Shown here: one piece after another, positions 1-12,690 of the stretch
How the letters are laid out: the number at the start of each line of letters is the position of its first letter
Numbering within the stretch: position 1 is the stretch's first letter
NCBI RefSeq assembly: GCF_032884065.1
Contig: NC_088864.1
Location: 19,237,999 to 19,301,998, forward strand
Reading direction: 5' to 3'
Length of the DNA: 64,000 nt
DNA from: Artemia franciscana
Lineage: Eukaryota; Arthropoda; Branchiopoda; Anostraca; Artemiidae
Notes under the pieces: model-generated
What the model saw: only the letters and a program-made list of their open reading frames with translations
Database searches by the model: none
What the model was told of the DNA's origin: nothing
Program-made: the position numbers and the translations under genes

Positions 1-461
1 TATAAATATATTAATTAATAAGTTATATATGTAAACACTTCTAAACGCTTAATTTATATTTATTTCACGCTTCCACTCTTTCGTTTGAAAGAATTTTCAA
101 CAAGTTGTGCTGTAAGGGGTTTTGAACCATGGCAATTTTAATGACTCCCTTCGTTTCGATCTGACCCCGTTCTATGGAGTTTCATACTCTTTTTCAAAAT
201 TATAATAAATATGTTTTCACAATAACATCCTACTGTTAAGATTTTCGTAATTTTTTCTCACGAGACAGCTTTTTTTCAAAGCATGTTTTTTAACTTTTGG
301 TTATTATGAAGGTCTTTGCCCTTTGAAGTTCATGCTAATCGTCCAACAAATCAGCTGAAAGTAAAAGAATTTTGAACTTCTTTGACAACGTCAATAGCAC
401 TTTTTAAAATAGTATTTTTGTCACTTAGTGTTCATTTTACGTATATTTTTGCTAATTATAG
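1..461. other. AT-rich sequence, no gene seen
   Basis: No open frame of note, and no repeat was recognised. It ends in a pyrimidine-rich stretch and an AG that would serve as splice acceptor for the possible exon at 462. Confidence 0.5.
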
Positions 462-599
462 GTGGCTCTAGACGATGCAGCTGTTATTGAAATGAACTCA
501 GGGGACACGAATGTGAAAATAGCTGAGGATCACACAACCTCTGGTAAAACAGACTTAACTTTACCAATTGCGATGATTGCAAAGGCAGCAGAAGTCTCT
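462..599 (+). CDS. Possible internal exon of an unidentified second gene
   Basis: A 138-nt block, exactly 46 codons with no stop, lies between an acceptor ending in TATAG and a strong donor GTAAGT. Both boundaries are phase 0. The peptide is mixed and non-repetitive, starting VALDDAAVIEMNSGD and ending LPIAMIAKAAEVS, unlike translated intron. I do not recognise the family and found no partner exon with confidence. It is on the opposite strand to PLRG1, so it would be the end of a neighbouring gene that mostly lies left of the window. A chance open block is the main alternative. Confidence 0.4.
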
Positions 600-1696
600 G
601 TAAGTCTTACAAATTTTAGTATTAGATAAGGATACACCTCTCTTAAACTTAACATGGTGAATTCAGTGACACAGTCAGAATTTTTACACCTGCTATAAAT
701 TCAGAGATATATCCTAGTATATAAAGGGTTTAAAACATATCTCACCAATTTTCCAATGCTAAAACCTAATACAAACATAGTAGAATTATCAAACCCAAGT
801 ATCTCCGTCCAGCTAAATTGGAGTTGCAAAGACGAGAATTATATTTTTCCCGTTAAAAAAAAACGTAAATAAACCCGATATTTTTTAATTTTATCCAAAA
901 CTTGAAAAATGGAGATTCTAAGTCTTAGGCAGAAGACAGCTGATTTCACGCTAACCATCCTATTTTATTAGAAAAAAAAAACAATATCTGTAATTTTACG
1001 GCTTGGCTATTTTCAAAAAAGGTACGAAAAACTACTGTCGAGCAGTTCATTTCGTTTTTATTTCTTTTAAACTTCAAATGCCCTTCAACTGTTTAAATGC
1101 ATTCCTTTTAGTCAAGCTTGATTTTTATCAGATTTTTCAGAGAAAAATAAGACATTTATTATTTTTCTGTATTATTTAATTACCTGATCACCTAATCAAT
1201 TCCAAAGGATTTTGTAAGAAAACTTGTTTCTGAATTTCCTCAGAAGAACATCTAGCATATGAGGCAACAACATCCACCCAGATTCAGTACTCTGACATTT
1301 TACTAAATGATACATCAGCAGCCTGTATTGATATTCAGTGAAGCCCTGACTTCAGTAAATTGTAAACCCCTAAAAAATGGGCCTGTGCTTAAATGAAGAG
1401 CTTCTGTTTTGTGCTCACAACCAAATTTTCGTTATCCCTAGTATACAAGATTAGTACAAGATATAGTGATGTATCTCTTGCGAATTTGGCTATTGTTCAG
1501 CTGATATCAACCCTCTTTCAAAAATGGATGGGAAGTTTTTTAGCTTTTGTACATTTAATAGTCTTCGTTTACCTCTTTCATTATAGGCCTTTTTGCTAGA
1601 CAGTCCAAGATGATATTTTTACCTTAATATCCTTTCATTTTTATTTTTTTATTTTATAATACATATCCAATTTTGTTGAAAAAGAATGCACGCATC
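600..1696. other. Non-coding, nothing recognised
   Basis: AT-rich sequence with only short chance open frames, one of 68 codons at 1393-1599 with no recognisable domain. It would be intron or intergenic DNA of the possible gene at 462. Confidence 0.5.
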
Positions 1697-1912
1697 CAGG
1701 GGCGGATCCAGGGGGAGCTAGGGGGCCCCTTCCACGATTTTTCTGGTGCCCTCAACTCATTTTTCTTCTTTTTTATACACTTTCATTTAGAATAAATTTT
1801 TCAATTTGGTCAATTAATGGCAACTTTGTCACATTGCCCCCCCCCTCAAGATTTGATCATTGGCACCCTTGTAGGATTGGCCACCCAAGATTTTTCTCTA
1901 GATTCGCCCCTG
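1697..1912. mobile_element. hAT-type MITE with 15-bp terminal inverted repeats
   Basis: The left end reads CAGGGGCGGATCCAG (1697-1711). The right end, reverse-complemented, reads CAGGGGCGAATCTAG (1898-1912), so 13 of 15 bases match. The flanking octamers cacgcatc and catatatc match at 5 of 8 positions, and all three differences are transitions, as expected for a decayed 8-bp target duplication. The CAGGGGCGG start and 8-bp duplication are typical of hAT elements. At 216 bp with no ORF it must be non-autonomous. It contains a run of C at about 1840. Confidence 0.65.
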
Positions 1913-3299
1913 CATATATCTTTAACTATTTGTAAGTCTGGAATCAACTGTTTTTAGATATCAATTTTTGTTTTCATATCAAATGGCTTATTTTATAGAC
2001 CCGGATCCTTTCCTTTGGGCCTTTTCCAGCTGAATATGACGTTTTCCATGAAAATTTCGAATTTTTTTTCCATTAAAAGTAAACTGTGAATTTTGAATCT
2101 CTATGAATGAAGAAGTAATACCTACGAACAAAAATTATAATGAACATAACACAAACAGAAATTAACGCAATAAGTATAGTGACAATACCCTCAAACACCC
2201 AAATCGTGCCTCAACAAAATACATTTTTGAATACTGATTTTAGTAATTAGTATTAATATAGTATAAAACACATACATTGTTAGAGAAAATTAACTGTCGA
2301 ATCGTGAAATCATGAAATCAATTCTCCCCTCTATTCTTGAAGATCCATGCTCCATAATTTAAAAATATTTGCCGCAAAAATATTAAATTTGATAATACGC
2401 AAGGTTTTCAGTTAATTAAAAAAAACTAGTGCACTAGTGCAACGCGACTGGATTTATTAAAACTGTGAATTCATAAAATTAACTACTCGTTAAAAAATTT
2501 GTTTAGTCCTAACTTCTTATGTGACACCGTCTTCATAGAAATCTCAAAAAATAGCTCAGAGATCATAAATTTTGCGAAAAGCTTTTCAATAATGTTTGTG
2601 CAACAAAATTGGGTCACCGCCATTATTGCCAACACGGTACAATTATACCGCTGTGGTACAATTTAGAGGTCCTGGTACAATGTGCTATTTTGGAAATAGT
2701 TTGGAATTATGCAACTTTTCCTGTACACTTTGGTTTTGCTGGTTCCTTTCTTATTTGGATGTCCAAGTTTTAGTTTATCTAAAATTTTCTTGTTGAAGCG
2801 TATTTTAACCTGCTGTTCAGATGAAACAAACTATCCTCATAGGGTACAATTTTAGTGAAAAAACTGGCACAATTTACTTTAAAACATTGTCAACACTGGT
2901 CACCGCTAGTAGTCTCCTAAATTAGGTTTGTTTGTGAACTTGTTCCGTAATCCTAGATTTTACTTTTTTCATTGAAAAACAAATTTCATATACTTATATC
3001 TTTGTTTTTTACATTATGATGTACAATATATAAATGTGTTATGTATTAAGTCAGTATAAGATACATATTTTTTACATTGGTAATTCTTTAACTTATAATG
3101 GCACTTAAGTTTAAATATTGATGTCCTTAACTACAGAAGAATATTCAAAACTTCCAGTCTCAACTACCCTTGGAAAATTGCCCTAATCCTGATGGGTTTC
3201 TTAGACTCGTCCTTTCCCCCCACTTTTAGTATTTGAGTTATTCAAGTTATCAACCTATTTTGATTAAAACAATTTTTGATTCTCCTTTTTTGTTTTTTT
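1913..3299. other. Non-coding, nothing recognised
   Basis: AT-rich, with no convincing ORF or RNA gene. The 66-codon frame at 2596-2796 has no features of a real protein. Confidence 0.5.
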
Positions 3300-3490
3300 T
3301 TCCCCCGTTGAGAAAGGCTCCCGGAGGTGGGGCCGAAATATTCGGAGTATTTTTATTTTTTGTTAGTTAAAGTGTAGTTTTTATTTTATTTTGTTGTCAC
3401 TGCTTTATTATAAAAAAATTAAACCCGTTTTTTCTTCAATTATTTGTTTCGTAAATGGAAAAGCAGTGTGGTCTAAGAAATTATTTTTTC
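3300..3490. repeat. Fragment of a dispersed retroelement-like tail
   Basis: It has a GGCCGAAATATTCGG block followed about 100 bp later by CAGTGTGGTCT. The same two landmarks occur at about 30765-30875 (GGCCGAGATATTC, then CAGTGTGGTCTTCG), so this is a dispersed repeat. The layout resembles non-coding ends of retroelements (Penelope- or LINE-like), but the family assignment is from memory and weak. Confidence 0.35.
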
Positions 3491-4936
3491 AGAAAAAGAG
3501 AAAAACACGCAAGAAAGAAGCCGAGCATAATGCTTAAAATACAACCATTTAAAAGACTAAATGATTGGTTTTAACATGAGGCATGGTTTTTATTTTTTTT
3601 TAATACAAAAATTTTGAGGACTGTTTAAACTAGCGGTTCCCAATCGATTTTAGATCATGCCTTACATAGACATGGCAAAAATCTTGATATGCACTCGTCA
3701 TATCAAATATTGCTATTATAAATTTTACGTGTATTCACCTAAAGGAAGCTTTAAAGGCCATATTTCTAGGCATAATTTATACTAACTAAAAATACTGTCT
3801 AAATACAACATCAAGGCAAAACATCATTACAATGCAGTCATGTATCTTTTTTGCTCTTAAAATGTATTTAAATGGACATCATTCATGTGAAAAAATTTTC
3901 TTTTTCAAAATTAAGACTATAAAAGTATAGTCGGCCGAACGGTGCACGTCCTGTCCGTGACTAACCGAAATATTGCCATGCCCTATGGGTGGAGCCTGTG
4001 CCCCACGGGAAGCTCTTCAATGGAAATAGGACTTTCAGTAGGCCGATTAAGCAAGAGGAATCCTTTGCCTTATGATGTAGGATATCTTAACTATTTTTTC
4101 TCGGTCATATTCATATACTTGTTAACTCTTTGTAGGCACCAGAAGAAGTTGGCATGGAAGCAAGTTCATATTCACTACCGAGGTCAAACAAACCCCATTA
4201 TGACCCTTGTCTCTATCATCTCACTTGTTTGAGGGGCAGACCATTATTGCACGCATGTCCAAGGGGCATGGCTTTCAGCAGGAATCAAGGTGTTTGCGTT
4301 CGGAAAGAGGAGGCAGGGTTCTGGTAAGGTTTTGTGTCTTAGAGCACCTTTGCACATTATGAAAAAACTTGTCTAGATTTACGTTACGTAAAGAAAATTT
4401 AGTTGCCTTGAATTTTAGCTGTGTCGCTGATACTATTCTGGTTCTGTTTGCGATTTCCCGAGGTTTGGGAAAAATGAAAGCGTACACAGAAGATAAGGCA
4501 ACGTAAAAATGCAAATTCCTATTCATATCCCAAAACTCTTACGTTTTTATTTTTTTATAAACTAAATAATGTAAAGCTTGTGAAACTAAAACTGTGGAAT
4601 GAAGGTAAGTTCTGACGGAAGACAGAAAACCAAGCAACTGCGAATTCTAATTGGTAGGTCTTGAAAGCAAAATTCTGATTTTTCACATAACTCTTGCTGA
4701 AAAATGTTTTTATATCTGACAAAGAATGCTTATTACTGCACGAATTTTTGAACCCAGAACAGAAGCAAGTGAAATTCGCCCAAATGAACATGAGATAATG
4801 TTGGCGGTTCAATCATTAAGTTTTTCCTGAATTTCTACAGTTCTATAAAAAAAACAGTCCAAACTAGTTTTTATATTGACTAGGTCAACTGGTGAGGTCT
4901 GTGAGGAGATAATAATGTCAAATTTTTGCTATAACT
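3491..4936. other. Non-coding, short unexplained ORFs
   Basis: A 96-codon plus-strand frame (3942-4232) and two minus-strand frames of 83 and 85 codons (4275-4812) are present. None shows a domain, signal or splice context that I recognise. I treat them as chance frames. Confidence 0.4.
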
Positions 4937-5338
4937 TATCATGAGACGTATTTTATGCGGGCAGTTTTCTTTTTAACCTAGGTCACCTTTTTGCTTTAAT
5001 TTATCGTGAGACGTAATATATGTGGGCAGTTTTCTTTCTAATCTGGGTCACTTTTTTGCTTTGCTTTGTTTATCGTGAGACGTGTTATATCTGGGTAGTT
5101 TTTTCTAATATGGTTCACCTTTTTCATCAATTTATCGTGAGATGTGGGCAGTTTTCTTTCTAATCTGGGTCACCTTTTTGCTTAGTTTATCGTGAGACGA
5201 TTATATGTGCGCAGTTTTTCTTTTTTAATCTTTTTAACCTTTCGTGAGACGTGGGAAGTTTTCTTTCTAATCTGGGTCACCTTTTTGCTTTAATTTATCG
5301 TGAGACGTATTATGCGACCAGTTTTCCTTCTAATCTGT
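4937..5338. repeat. Minisatellite, seven copies of a 52-69 bp unit
   Basis: The core TTATCGTGAGACG recurs at about 4940, 5005, 5074, 5136, 5191, 5243 and 5299. Each core is followed by a GGGCAGTTTTCTTTCTAAT-like block and GGGTCACCTTTTTGCTT. Spacings are 65, 69, 62, 55, 52 and 56 bp, so units vary by small deletions. There is no coding capacity. Confidence 0.85.
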
Positions 5339-8300
5339 AATTCCTGTAAAATCAAAGAGCATTAGCTTGGAATAAATGCATAAGCTTGCAGGTACATACA
5401 GAGGGACTTTTCTGGGGGGAAGGGTGTAGTAGCGAAATTGCTGATAAATTCAATAAGTGCCCATAAATTTGAAAAAAACTGGGATTTTGGGGAGCGAGTG
5501 GGCCCAAAGACCCACTCCCCTCTGTACACTCCTATCGGATTGTCCTATTTAGTTGTACAACTAGCATAAATTTCTAGGCTCAAAAGGTCTAAAAAAAGTT
5601 AATTGTGAAAAACTCTTATTCGCTATGGAATTATTCGCTATTTGCTTATTTTGCATATTTTGAAACTGCTCTGTTAGAGAGAGTAGGTAAATGAAATGAG
5701 TGATATCAAATTCAGATGTAGAAATGAAATAAAACAGTCAGGATCTAGCTTTAGTCCTATTTTGTGCAAGTTCCTAATTTGGTAAAACTGTCAAATAAGT
5801 CAAATAGTCAAATAAGTCAAATAGGGGCAAATTACTCTGAGAGATTTGCAGTAGTTATACACCTGATTTTCCTTTTCTCGGATCTCTGAGCATAGACAGT
5901 CGTAAGATTTTTCTAGGTAATATTAGATGTCACTCATTGATCCTTTGTTACTAATTCGATCCACTTATCTGTTTCCCTAACTGTTTGACATGCCAAGCTA
6001 TTTGCCTTCATGTTTGTTGGTAAAAACCTAATGACTGCTATGTCCGCTTATATCAATCAACGGAGAAGAATATAAAGTGTGGAAAGTGCTAAGTTATTTT
6101 CTACTAAAAATGGACCGAACACATTATTTTGTAATGATACAGAAGTTTCAGACTCAGAAAAACGACGAATAACTCTTTCTTAGCATTACTCTATTCAAAT
6201 CTTAAATTGAAAAGGAAATGGAAAGATCTGAGCTGCAATTCTTACTCATGAGAAACAAAAAATAATGCAAGAAATGTTATATCAAGTTTATATTAAGATA
6301 GTTTAAATTAAGATACCTTTAATTTTTTATACTAGATATGTTCCTAACCTTTAACTTTTTATGCTAGATATGTTCCTAAAAGTTTTTTCCCCTATGAAGT
6401 ATCCAAGTTTTGAAACCAATGCCTCCCAACAGGACGTTTTCATAATTATTTATATATTAATGATTTTACAATAAATGCAGCAGATTAATTGAATATCTGG
6501 ATAAAGATTGCTGGAAAAAATACATTATAGAAAATTATTTTTGTTGAAAATTAACAATTTTACAAGTTTCATTACGGATCTACTACAACTATTAACAGGT
6601 GATCGCATCGCTAAGGCACCTGGGGTCAATACATATGTGATAAATCTTCCTCAATTTAACAATTCAGAGCTTTGTGCTATATTCTACCCCATGAAATTTT
6701 CATAGGTCTAATTACAATTTCTTTAGAGCTTCTAGTTTTAGAGTTGGTCAAACCAGTACCAAACATTATCAACTATCCAACCATCATAATCATTATAACC
6801 ATCGTCATAATAATTATAACCAACATCATAATTATTATCAAACCAGTACCATACATTAGACAATTCTTCTTGAATTCATCAAACATACCTGTCTCAACTT
6901 CCTGAGATACCACCCTTTTGGAATCATTCTTGACAACTGCCATTTCTGTGACTTTTAATATTGCAGTCTTATTCCTATTACATTTTTGTTCGTCCAAACT
7001 TTTCTCAACTACGAAAAGATACCTTGTGCCATGTTATTCAAAATTCCTGTCTTCATGCCAGGCTAACAACAATGGTACTTAGACAACGGAAGTTACTTTT
7101 TTCGTCAATCTTCGTGGTACTTAACATCTGCATCGCCATTTATTCTTTATTTAAATTACATTTTTACCTAGGCACAGTTTTTTTTTTCAATTAAGCTCAC
7201 ATAATAATTTCTTAGAGAGCCTATATATTTTTTTTCTTCAAGGTATACTCGATAAAAAAGAACAAAAATTCCTTAATTGATTTCAATTTCGTTAATTATG
7301 GTAAAAAATAATATAATTGTAAATCTTACAAAGAGTATACAAATTATATTCGACTGAAACTAAAATAATAATATATAGAAAATAGCTTATGTTAAAATTA
7401 GATGTATTCTAATGTTCCCTTTTTTACTTTTAGTTAAAGCAGAAGAACTGTCCAACTGAGATTTTGCCGCTGCCTCAAGTCTGCCGTTAAATTTTCATTT
7501 TCGATCTGTGTAATCCTTATTTATTAATAGAATTGTTAGCAATAGTTATTATTAGACTATACACAGGTTTTCTTTTGTAGACATTTGTAAATCAGTCACC
7601 TATGTTGAAGTATGATACAAAATTCACAGATATAAAATAGTAATTCAGAATCAGTTGAGCAGTTTAGAAACTGAACTGATTAAATCTATTTTTACCATTA
7701 AAGTACTTGATTCAGTTTGTAAAGAAAGAATATTCTAAAACAAAGATAAGGCTAAATTCTGAAACAATATGGTAAAATCAGGTAATCCAAGCCACCAAGT
7801 CGTTGACTTTGCAATAAAAATCTCAGCTAGAATATATGATTCAAAGGGGATACCTGTCAAAGATTTTGCCGAAATAGAAGACGCGATTGTTAAACCCATC
7901 TAAAAGTGAATTCCCTCAGGAAATTTTCTTTCACTTCTTAAAGAAGTAGCTTTTGCCTATTTTTTTTATAATAAGTTTGCTAACCAGACCTTACCTTAGT
8001 CAAGTCCTGCGTGTACTGCAAGAGCCACACAGGGCATCAAAAAACAGCCACCAGTAATCTCTAAGGTTTTCTTTGGCTACAACGTCCTGCCATTAATTGA
8101 ATGTAGGTATTAAGGCAGATTTGCCTGATATTCGCGGCAAAGTATGCTCCAGAACCTTCTTCTTTGACGAAGGCCCTGCGGACGCCAGTGAAGGACAGTA
8201 TTCGGAAACCTTTGTTCGCCATTGGTAAGGTATGTCCTAGATATATTCGCTTTTACCCTCTGATGGCACTGGTCACAAGCGGCTTTCCCGTTGCATTTCG

Positions 8301-9998
8301 CATTGATTGATTCGTCATTTTTGACTCCAGTGAATATTCAATGTTGTTTCAAGGCAAGTTCGAATAATAAAAACAATTGCATTTCTAATTCTAACAGTAG
8401 GAGGCCAAATATTTTCCGAGGGCTACCAAAGTAAAATTTGGCTCTTGTTAAAATTTTGCGCAAACACCATCTACACTCAAAACAAAATACCTTATGCTAT
8501 TAATTCCAAATAATGGTGAAATCAAACAGAAAAGTTGAGACGACTTAGATTGACCGTCTACGGTAATACAAATACATATGATGAATCAATAAAGCACTGT
8601 TGCATTTTGCTGAAATGTATTTGTGTTTCTCTCAAGGAAAGACGCATGGAGATCGCTTAAAATAGTCTTACCATTTCCACTTTCACGATTTCTATGCAAT
8701 GTAAAATAATGCGAAGCTAAAAGAGGAGAAATACTTGTGCTATTAACTTGGATTCAACTTCATAATCGTTACAAGCTTAGAATAATAAATTTTGCTTTTT
8801 AGATAAATATGTTATGAAAGTAAACTTCCGCTCTTTCAGAGTTTTAGTTGTTATCGACAAAGATCTCTTCTTGCTTACTTTTCATTATCTTGAGCTGTTT
8901 GATGCCTGGTGCAAAACGTATGTTGAGAGATGCTAAATTATTCTAAGCCATACCTGCCATCAGGATGAGAGGGAGGGTCTCCACTTTCCAGACATAGTAA
9001 GAACGACTGATTGACCTGAGCTCTGTCCGAAATCTCTTGAAATAGCCTAAAATGGCGTTTCATTGAACATAAAATATATTTACCACCAATATTCGGCTAA
9101 CGAACCCCTCCCCCCTCCAATAAGTAAGAATCCACCTTTGGTTTACATAAGCGTGCAGTGTGTGATCTCAAAGTAGACGAAAGATAGGTGATATCATTTT
9201 AGTAATACCTGGGCTACATATTCGCAAGCGCTATCTAAGTGTATATGCCAATTTTTCATCAAAATAAAATAGATATTAGTTTCGATTTATAACATTAGGG
9301 AAGGTTTAGTTTTAAACGGAAGTGAGTTGAACCGGAAACCCTCAATTATTCAGACAGCATTTGGTGAAAAATTTTACAATGTTTTGTATTAGTCCCATAT
9401 TACTTTTATGTCTAGGGACGAACATCTAGTTTGGTTGATTAATCCTTTCAAAAACTAGACTGCACAATTTTTTTTTTTAGGTAGGTCAATTTTTTTTCTA
9501 GCTCATTTCTGTATTATCTTTAATGATCTTGGATTTTGAAGGGGGGTTAATCCGAAATTTTTTTTTCGAGTTGAACCGGACGGTATCCGGTTCTACCCTG
9601 CATCGGGAAGAGTACATGGTTTTTTATTTCTTTGCTTACGACCATGAATCTTTAACTTTAAATTATTTTAATCTTAAATCTCAATTCATGAATTAGCTTC
9701 CATATTCAGTAAATAAAAAGACTGAGTGTGAAAAACGTCTACTTGACCACTCCTAGTGAAGTGGATTTTTACCGGTCCAAAGTGATGGACCGAATTATTC
9801 AAGATCAGTTCAAATCAGTCATATGCAGCAGCCGTAGAACTTCACAAAATTTGCCGGTCTTCTGCCAATGATAAGGTTTCTACTCCTGGACGACCAACTG
9901 ACCCTTATTCTGTTCCTAGGCCATCTACCTCCAGTCTGCAAGGTCAGTTTGGAGGAATCCCCAGAAATGACTAGAGTTTACCGCTTATGAGAAATGTT
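5339..9998. other. Long non-coding stretch
   Basis: AT-rich DNA with no feature that I can support. Landmarks are a low-complexity ATAATTATAACC patch at 6775-6845, flanked by a short direct repeat (AAACCAGTACCA), and an open frame at 6961-7194 whose C-terminal half looks like a signal anchor but lacks splice support. A slightly GC-richer patch at 7980-8240 may be an old pseudogene but could not be assigned. Confidence 0.4.
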
Positions 9999-10456
9999 CG
10001 CACAAGCTCTCGTACGTGCCGCAAAACAGGGAGAACGAGGATACTCATTGACACTCCAGAAAAGGAAGAAATTGAGGCAAAAAGCGTGGAAAGGAAGAGG
10101 AAAAACAACCTAAGGAGACCCCCATTCACCTGATGAATCATTACATCTTGGTAAAGAAGACAACAGCAATGATCTGCCATTCAGTCCATCTTGTCAGTAG
10201 GAGATTACACCCTTGTCAAGTTCCAGCTTAAGAAGTCAACCCGCTACTATGTTGGCTTATGATTAGTGAAACTATGATTAATTTCATGCGCAGGAATAGC
10301 CGAAAATTTGTCTTCCCTGAGGCAGACGATGCTGTAAGTGCGGATTTGTCTGATATTCTCCAAAGTCTGGCAAAACCTTTCTCCTCTGGAGGAATCAGCA
10401 GACTGCCTCAAAACTTCCGCTGGGAATTTGATTTTCAACCAAACATCACGTCTTAA
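9999..10456 (+). pseudogene. Decayed transposase-like or host-protein pseudogene
   Basis: Two open blocks in different frames appear to come from one protein. At 9999-10110 the frame reads a basic stretch (CRKTGRTRILIDTPEKEEIE, then a Lys/Arg-rich helix). From about 10195 it reads VGDYTLVKF and STRYYVGL, then after a stop and frame shift MRRNSRKFVFPEADD and SADLSDIL, to 10456. This arrangement resembles the C-terminal tail of pogo/Tigger or jerky-like DDE proteins in arthropod genomes, but that is from memory. Stops at about 10131 and 10259 and a frame change show it is not functional. No introns or poly(A) are visible, so processed copy and transposon decay remain alternatives. Confidence 0.45.
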
Positions 10457-12485
10457 TCAAGCAAGCTTGTAATTTCGTACAACTGTATTCAAAGTAAAAA
10501 TACAAAAAAAAAAAAAAACTGTTTTATGGACGAATTTACCGTTTGTACATGACTGCTGGTAGATTTTTGGCATATATTTTGTTTTAATGTTCCCGAACCA
10601 ATCTCACTAGATGGGCTTGGTTCAGATACTGTTGCCAATATTATAAATATAAATTTCGAGAAAATTCGAAGAACAAAAAATCTGAAAAAAAATCTCAAGC
10701 ATTCCTTAATCTGAGAGGTATCTCAGAGAGAGAGAACATCAAATTTCCATTGATAAGAAAATGGGAAAATGGGTTTCCGTTGATAAGAAAATGAGATATT
10801 TGTGATCGGTCAATTTTGTCCAGTTCAGTCCCGACGTCCCATATAGCTGTTTTATACAATTTTAGACATGTAAATACTTTTTATTGATTCAGTGAAATTA
10901 TTGCTTATTTTATACGTATGGAAAACTAGACTGGCTCAAAATAATAGAACGTTTGCGTTTAATTCGAGTCCAAAAAAGGTCATAGCTGATTCAGAAATTC
11001 ACAAGACGCTATATCAAATTTTGTGTCAGGCTTAGATTTACAGCCAACCCGTGAAGTAACCAAACTTAATTGATTTATTCAAATCATTTTCTCCTATATT
11101 ACTTAGTTCTCAAGAAATTCACGATTTTCTATAATATGAGATTTTCACTCTCTTTATTGAAATAGTTGAAAGATGGGACTAGAAATATAAAGGTAGAAAA
11201 ACTATCTTGGATGCTTGAAACAATCGTTCCTTGCGGAAACAGATGGTCCTGAATAACAGTTAAAATCTCCGAATAACATTTTCCCCTGTCACGTAAGACT
11301 TACGATGTATAGCATGCCTCATTTTCAGCTGTTGCAGCCCTGTGGCGACAATTCACAAAAATATAGAGGGGGGATGTATTATCCAAAATATAGGGGGGGG
11401 GGCGAACAGACTTTCTATTTTTAAATGAAAATATCCAATAAACAGGTATTTTTAACGAAAGCATTAAAAATGGCAATTTTAAATGTTAATATCAAAACAT
11501 ACTTTTCAAATATAGGGTGGGAGAAGGCAAAAATATAGGCAGGATAAATATCCAACCGCAATTGAACCTACTGCAGCCGCCAAATCAATTTACAAATTTT
11601 CTGAAAAATATGGCAATCATAATTCACAAAAACCGGTGCAAAATAAACATTAAACAGTTCATATCTTATCTGCAAATCCAAAAAGGGCGTTATTGCAGGC
11701 CAATCCTTCTTAAATGGATTTGGATTTTATAAAAGATGACCTATAAGACAGGAAACCTATACGATTTCTATTTGGTAGCCCGCCATTTTCTATTTTTGCC
11801 TCATGTATCAATCTTTTTGAAAAAATACTCACTTGGTTATAAGCAGAGACAGACATCCTCTTTTTGTGTTTATCACTTCAGAATACGTCTATTTTCGCTT
11901 AAATTTATGCGGACGAATTTCAATATCCGAAGAGCTAATTTTGACCATCCTAAAGTGCTTTTATTGGTTGCTAATACAAATTATGAAAAATGGAAAGAAA
12001 AAGATGAGGTCCTGATATATGCGTCAATACCAACATTAATATTAAATTTATGCCGTTTTTAACGAATGCGAGGCAGCAGTTATATATATTTCTCAGCTTT
12101 AAACGAGATTAAAAGATTTATGTCACCTCTTTTTGAGTAAAATACCACTGATTTTAGTGTGGTAGAAATTGGTCTGGCTTAAGAACACAGTCTCAAAAGT
12201 TTTGTCCTCTCTTGCGCCCGGAATCAAATTCCATTTTTCTTGGCCCCAAGAGATCAAGAAAAATGGAACGCAATTCAAGATAAAAAAGAAGAAGTAGAAA
12301 AAGAAAGCGATTGGACCGCATAAGTGCAGGGCTTACACATCCTTCTGTCCCATCTGGACTTCAGTGAAACGTGTATATTCTGAGAATTGGACTTCATGCT
12401 GAGGATTTCAACCTGAAGCTGTGTTATAATTTTAACTCGGAGTATCTGAGATTGTTTTCAAACTATTGATAAGTACAGTTGGAAC
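10457..12485. other. Non-coding with G-rich repeat motifs
   Basis: There is no credible gene. At 11340-11540 there are several AAAATATAG motifs, some followed by G runs, with nearby TTCACAAAAA. A related motif recurs at 12740-12840, suggesting an old dispersed repeat. The 108-codon frame at 11736-12062 has no recognisable domain. Confidence 0.4.
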
Positions 12486-12690
12486 TTAAAGTGTTAATAC
12501 TTTTTGAGGTACTTAATAAATTAAAATAATACTTATAAAAATTATAATACTTTTAATACTTTTACTAAAATAATACTTTTAAATAATACTTAAAAGTATT
12601 AATACTTTTTGAGGTACTTTTAATACTTTTTGAGATACTTTTAATACTTAATGAGGTAATTAATACTTTTTTGATTTTTTTAATATTAAT
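12486..12690. repeat. Low-complexity TAATACTTTT repeats
   Basis: Imperfect short tandem repetition of TAATACTTTT and TTTTGAGGTACTT over about 200 bp, with variable unit length. Confidence 0.75.

Noticed and set aside
4937..5338. CRISPR-like repeat spacing
   Set aside because: Whole units repeat, with no unique spacers, and the genome is eukaryotic.
6858..6908. Possible minus-strand exon (MAVVKNDSKRVVSQEVETG) before a GTATGT donor
   Set aside because: Only 50 nt, the acceptor lacks a pyrimidine tract, and there are no partner exons.
6961..7194. ORF with a signal-anchor-like stretch (KLLFSSIFVVLNICIAIYSL)
   Set aside because: Looks like a type II membrane anchor, but there is no donor after it and no downstream exon to support a gene.
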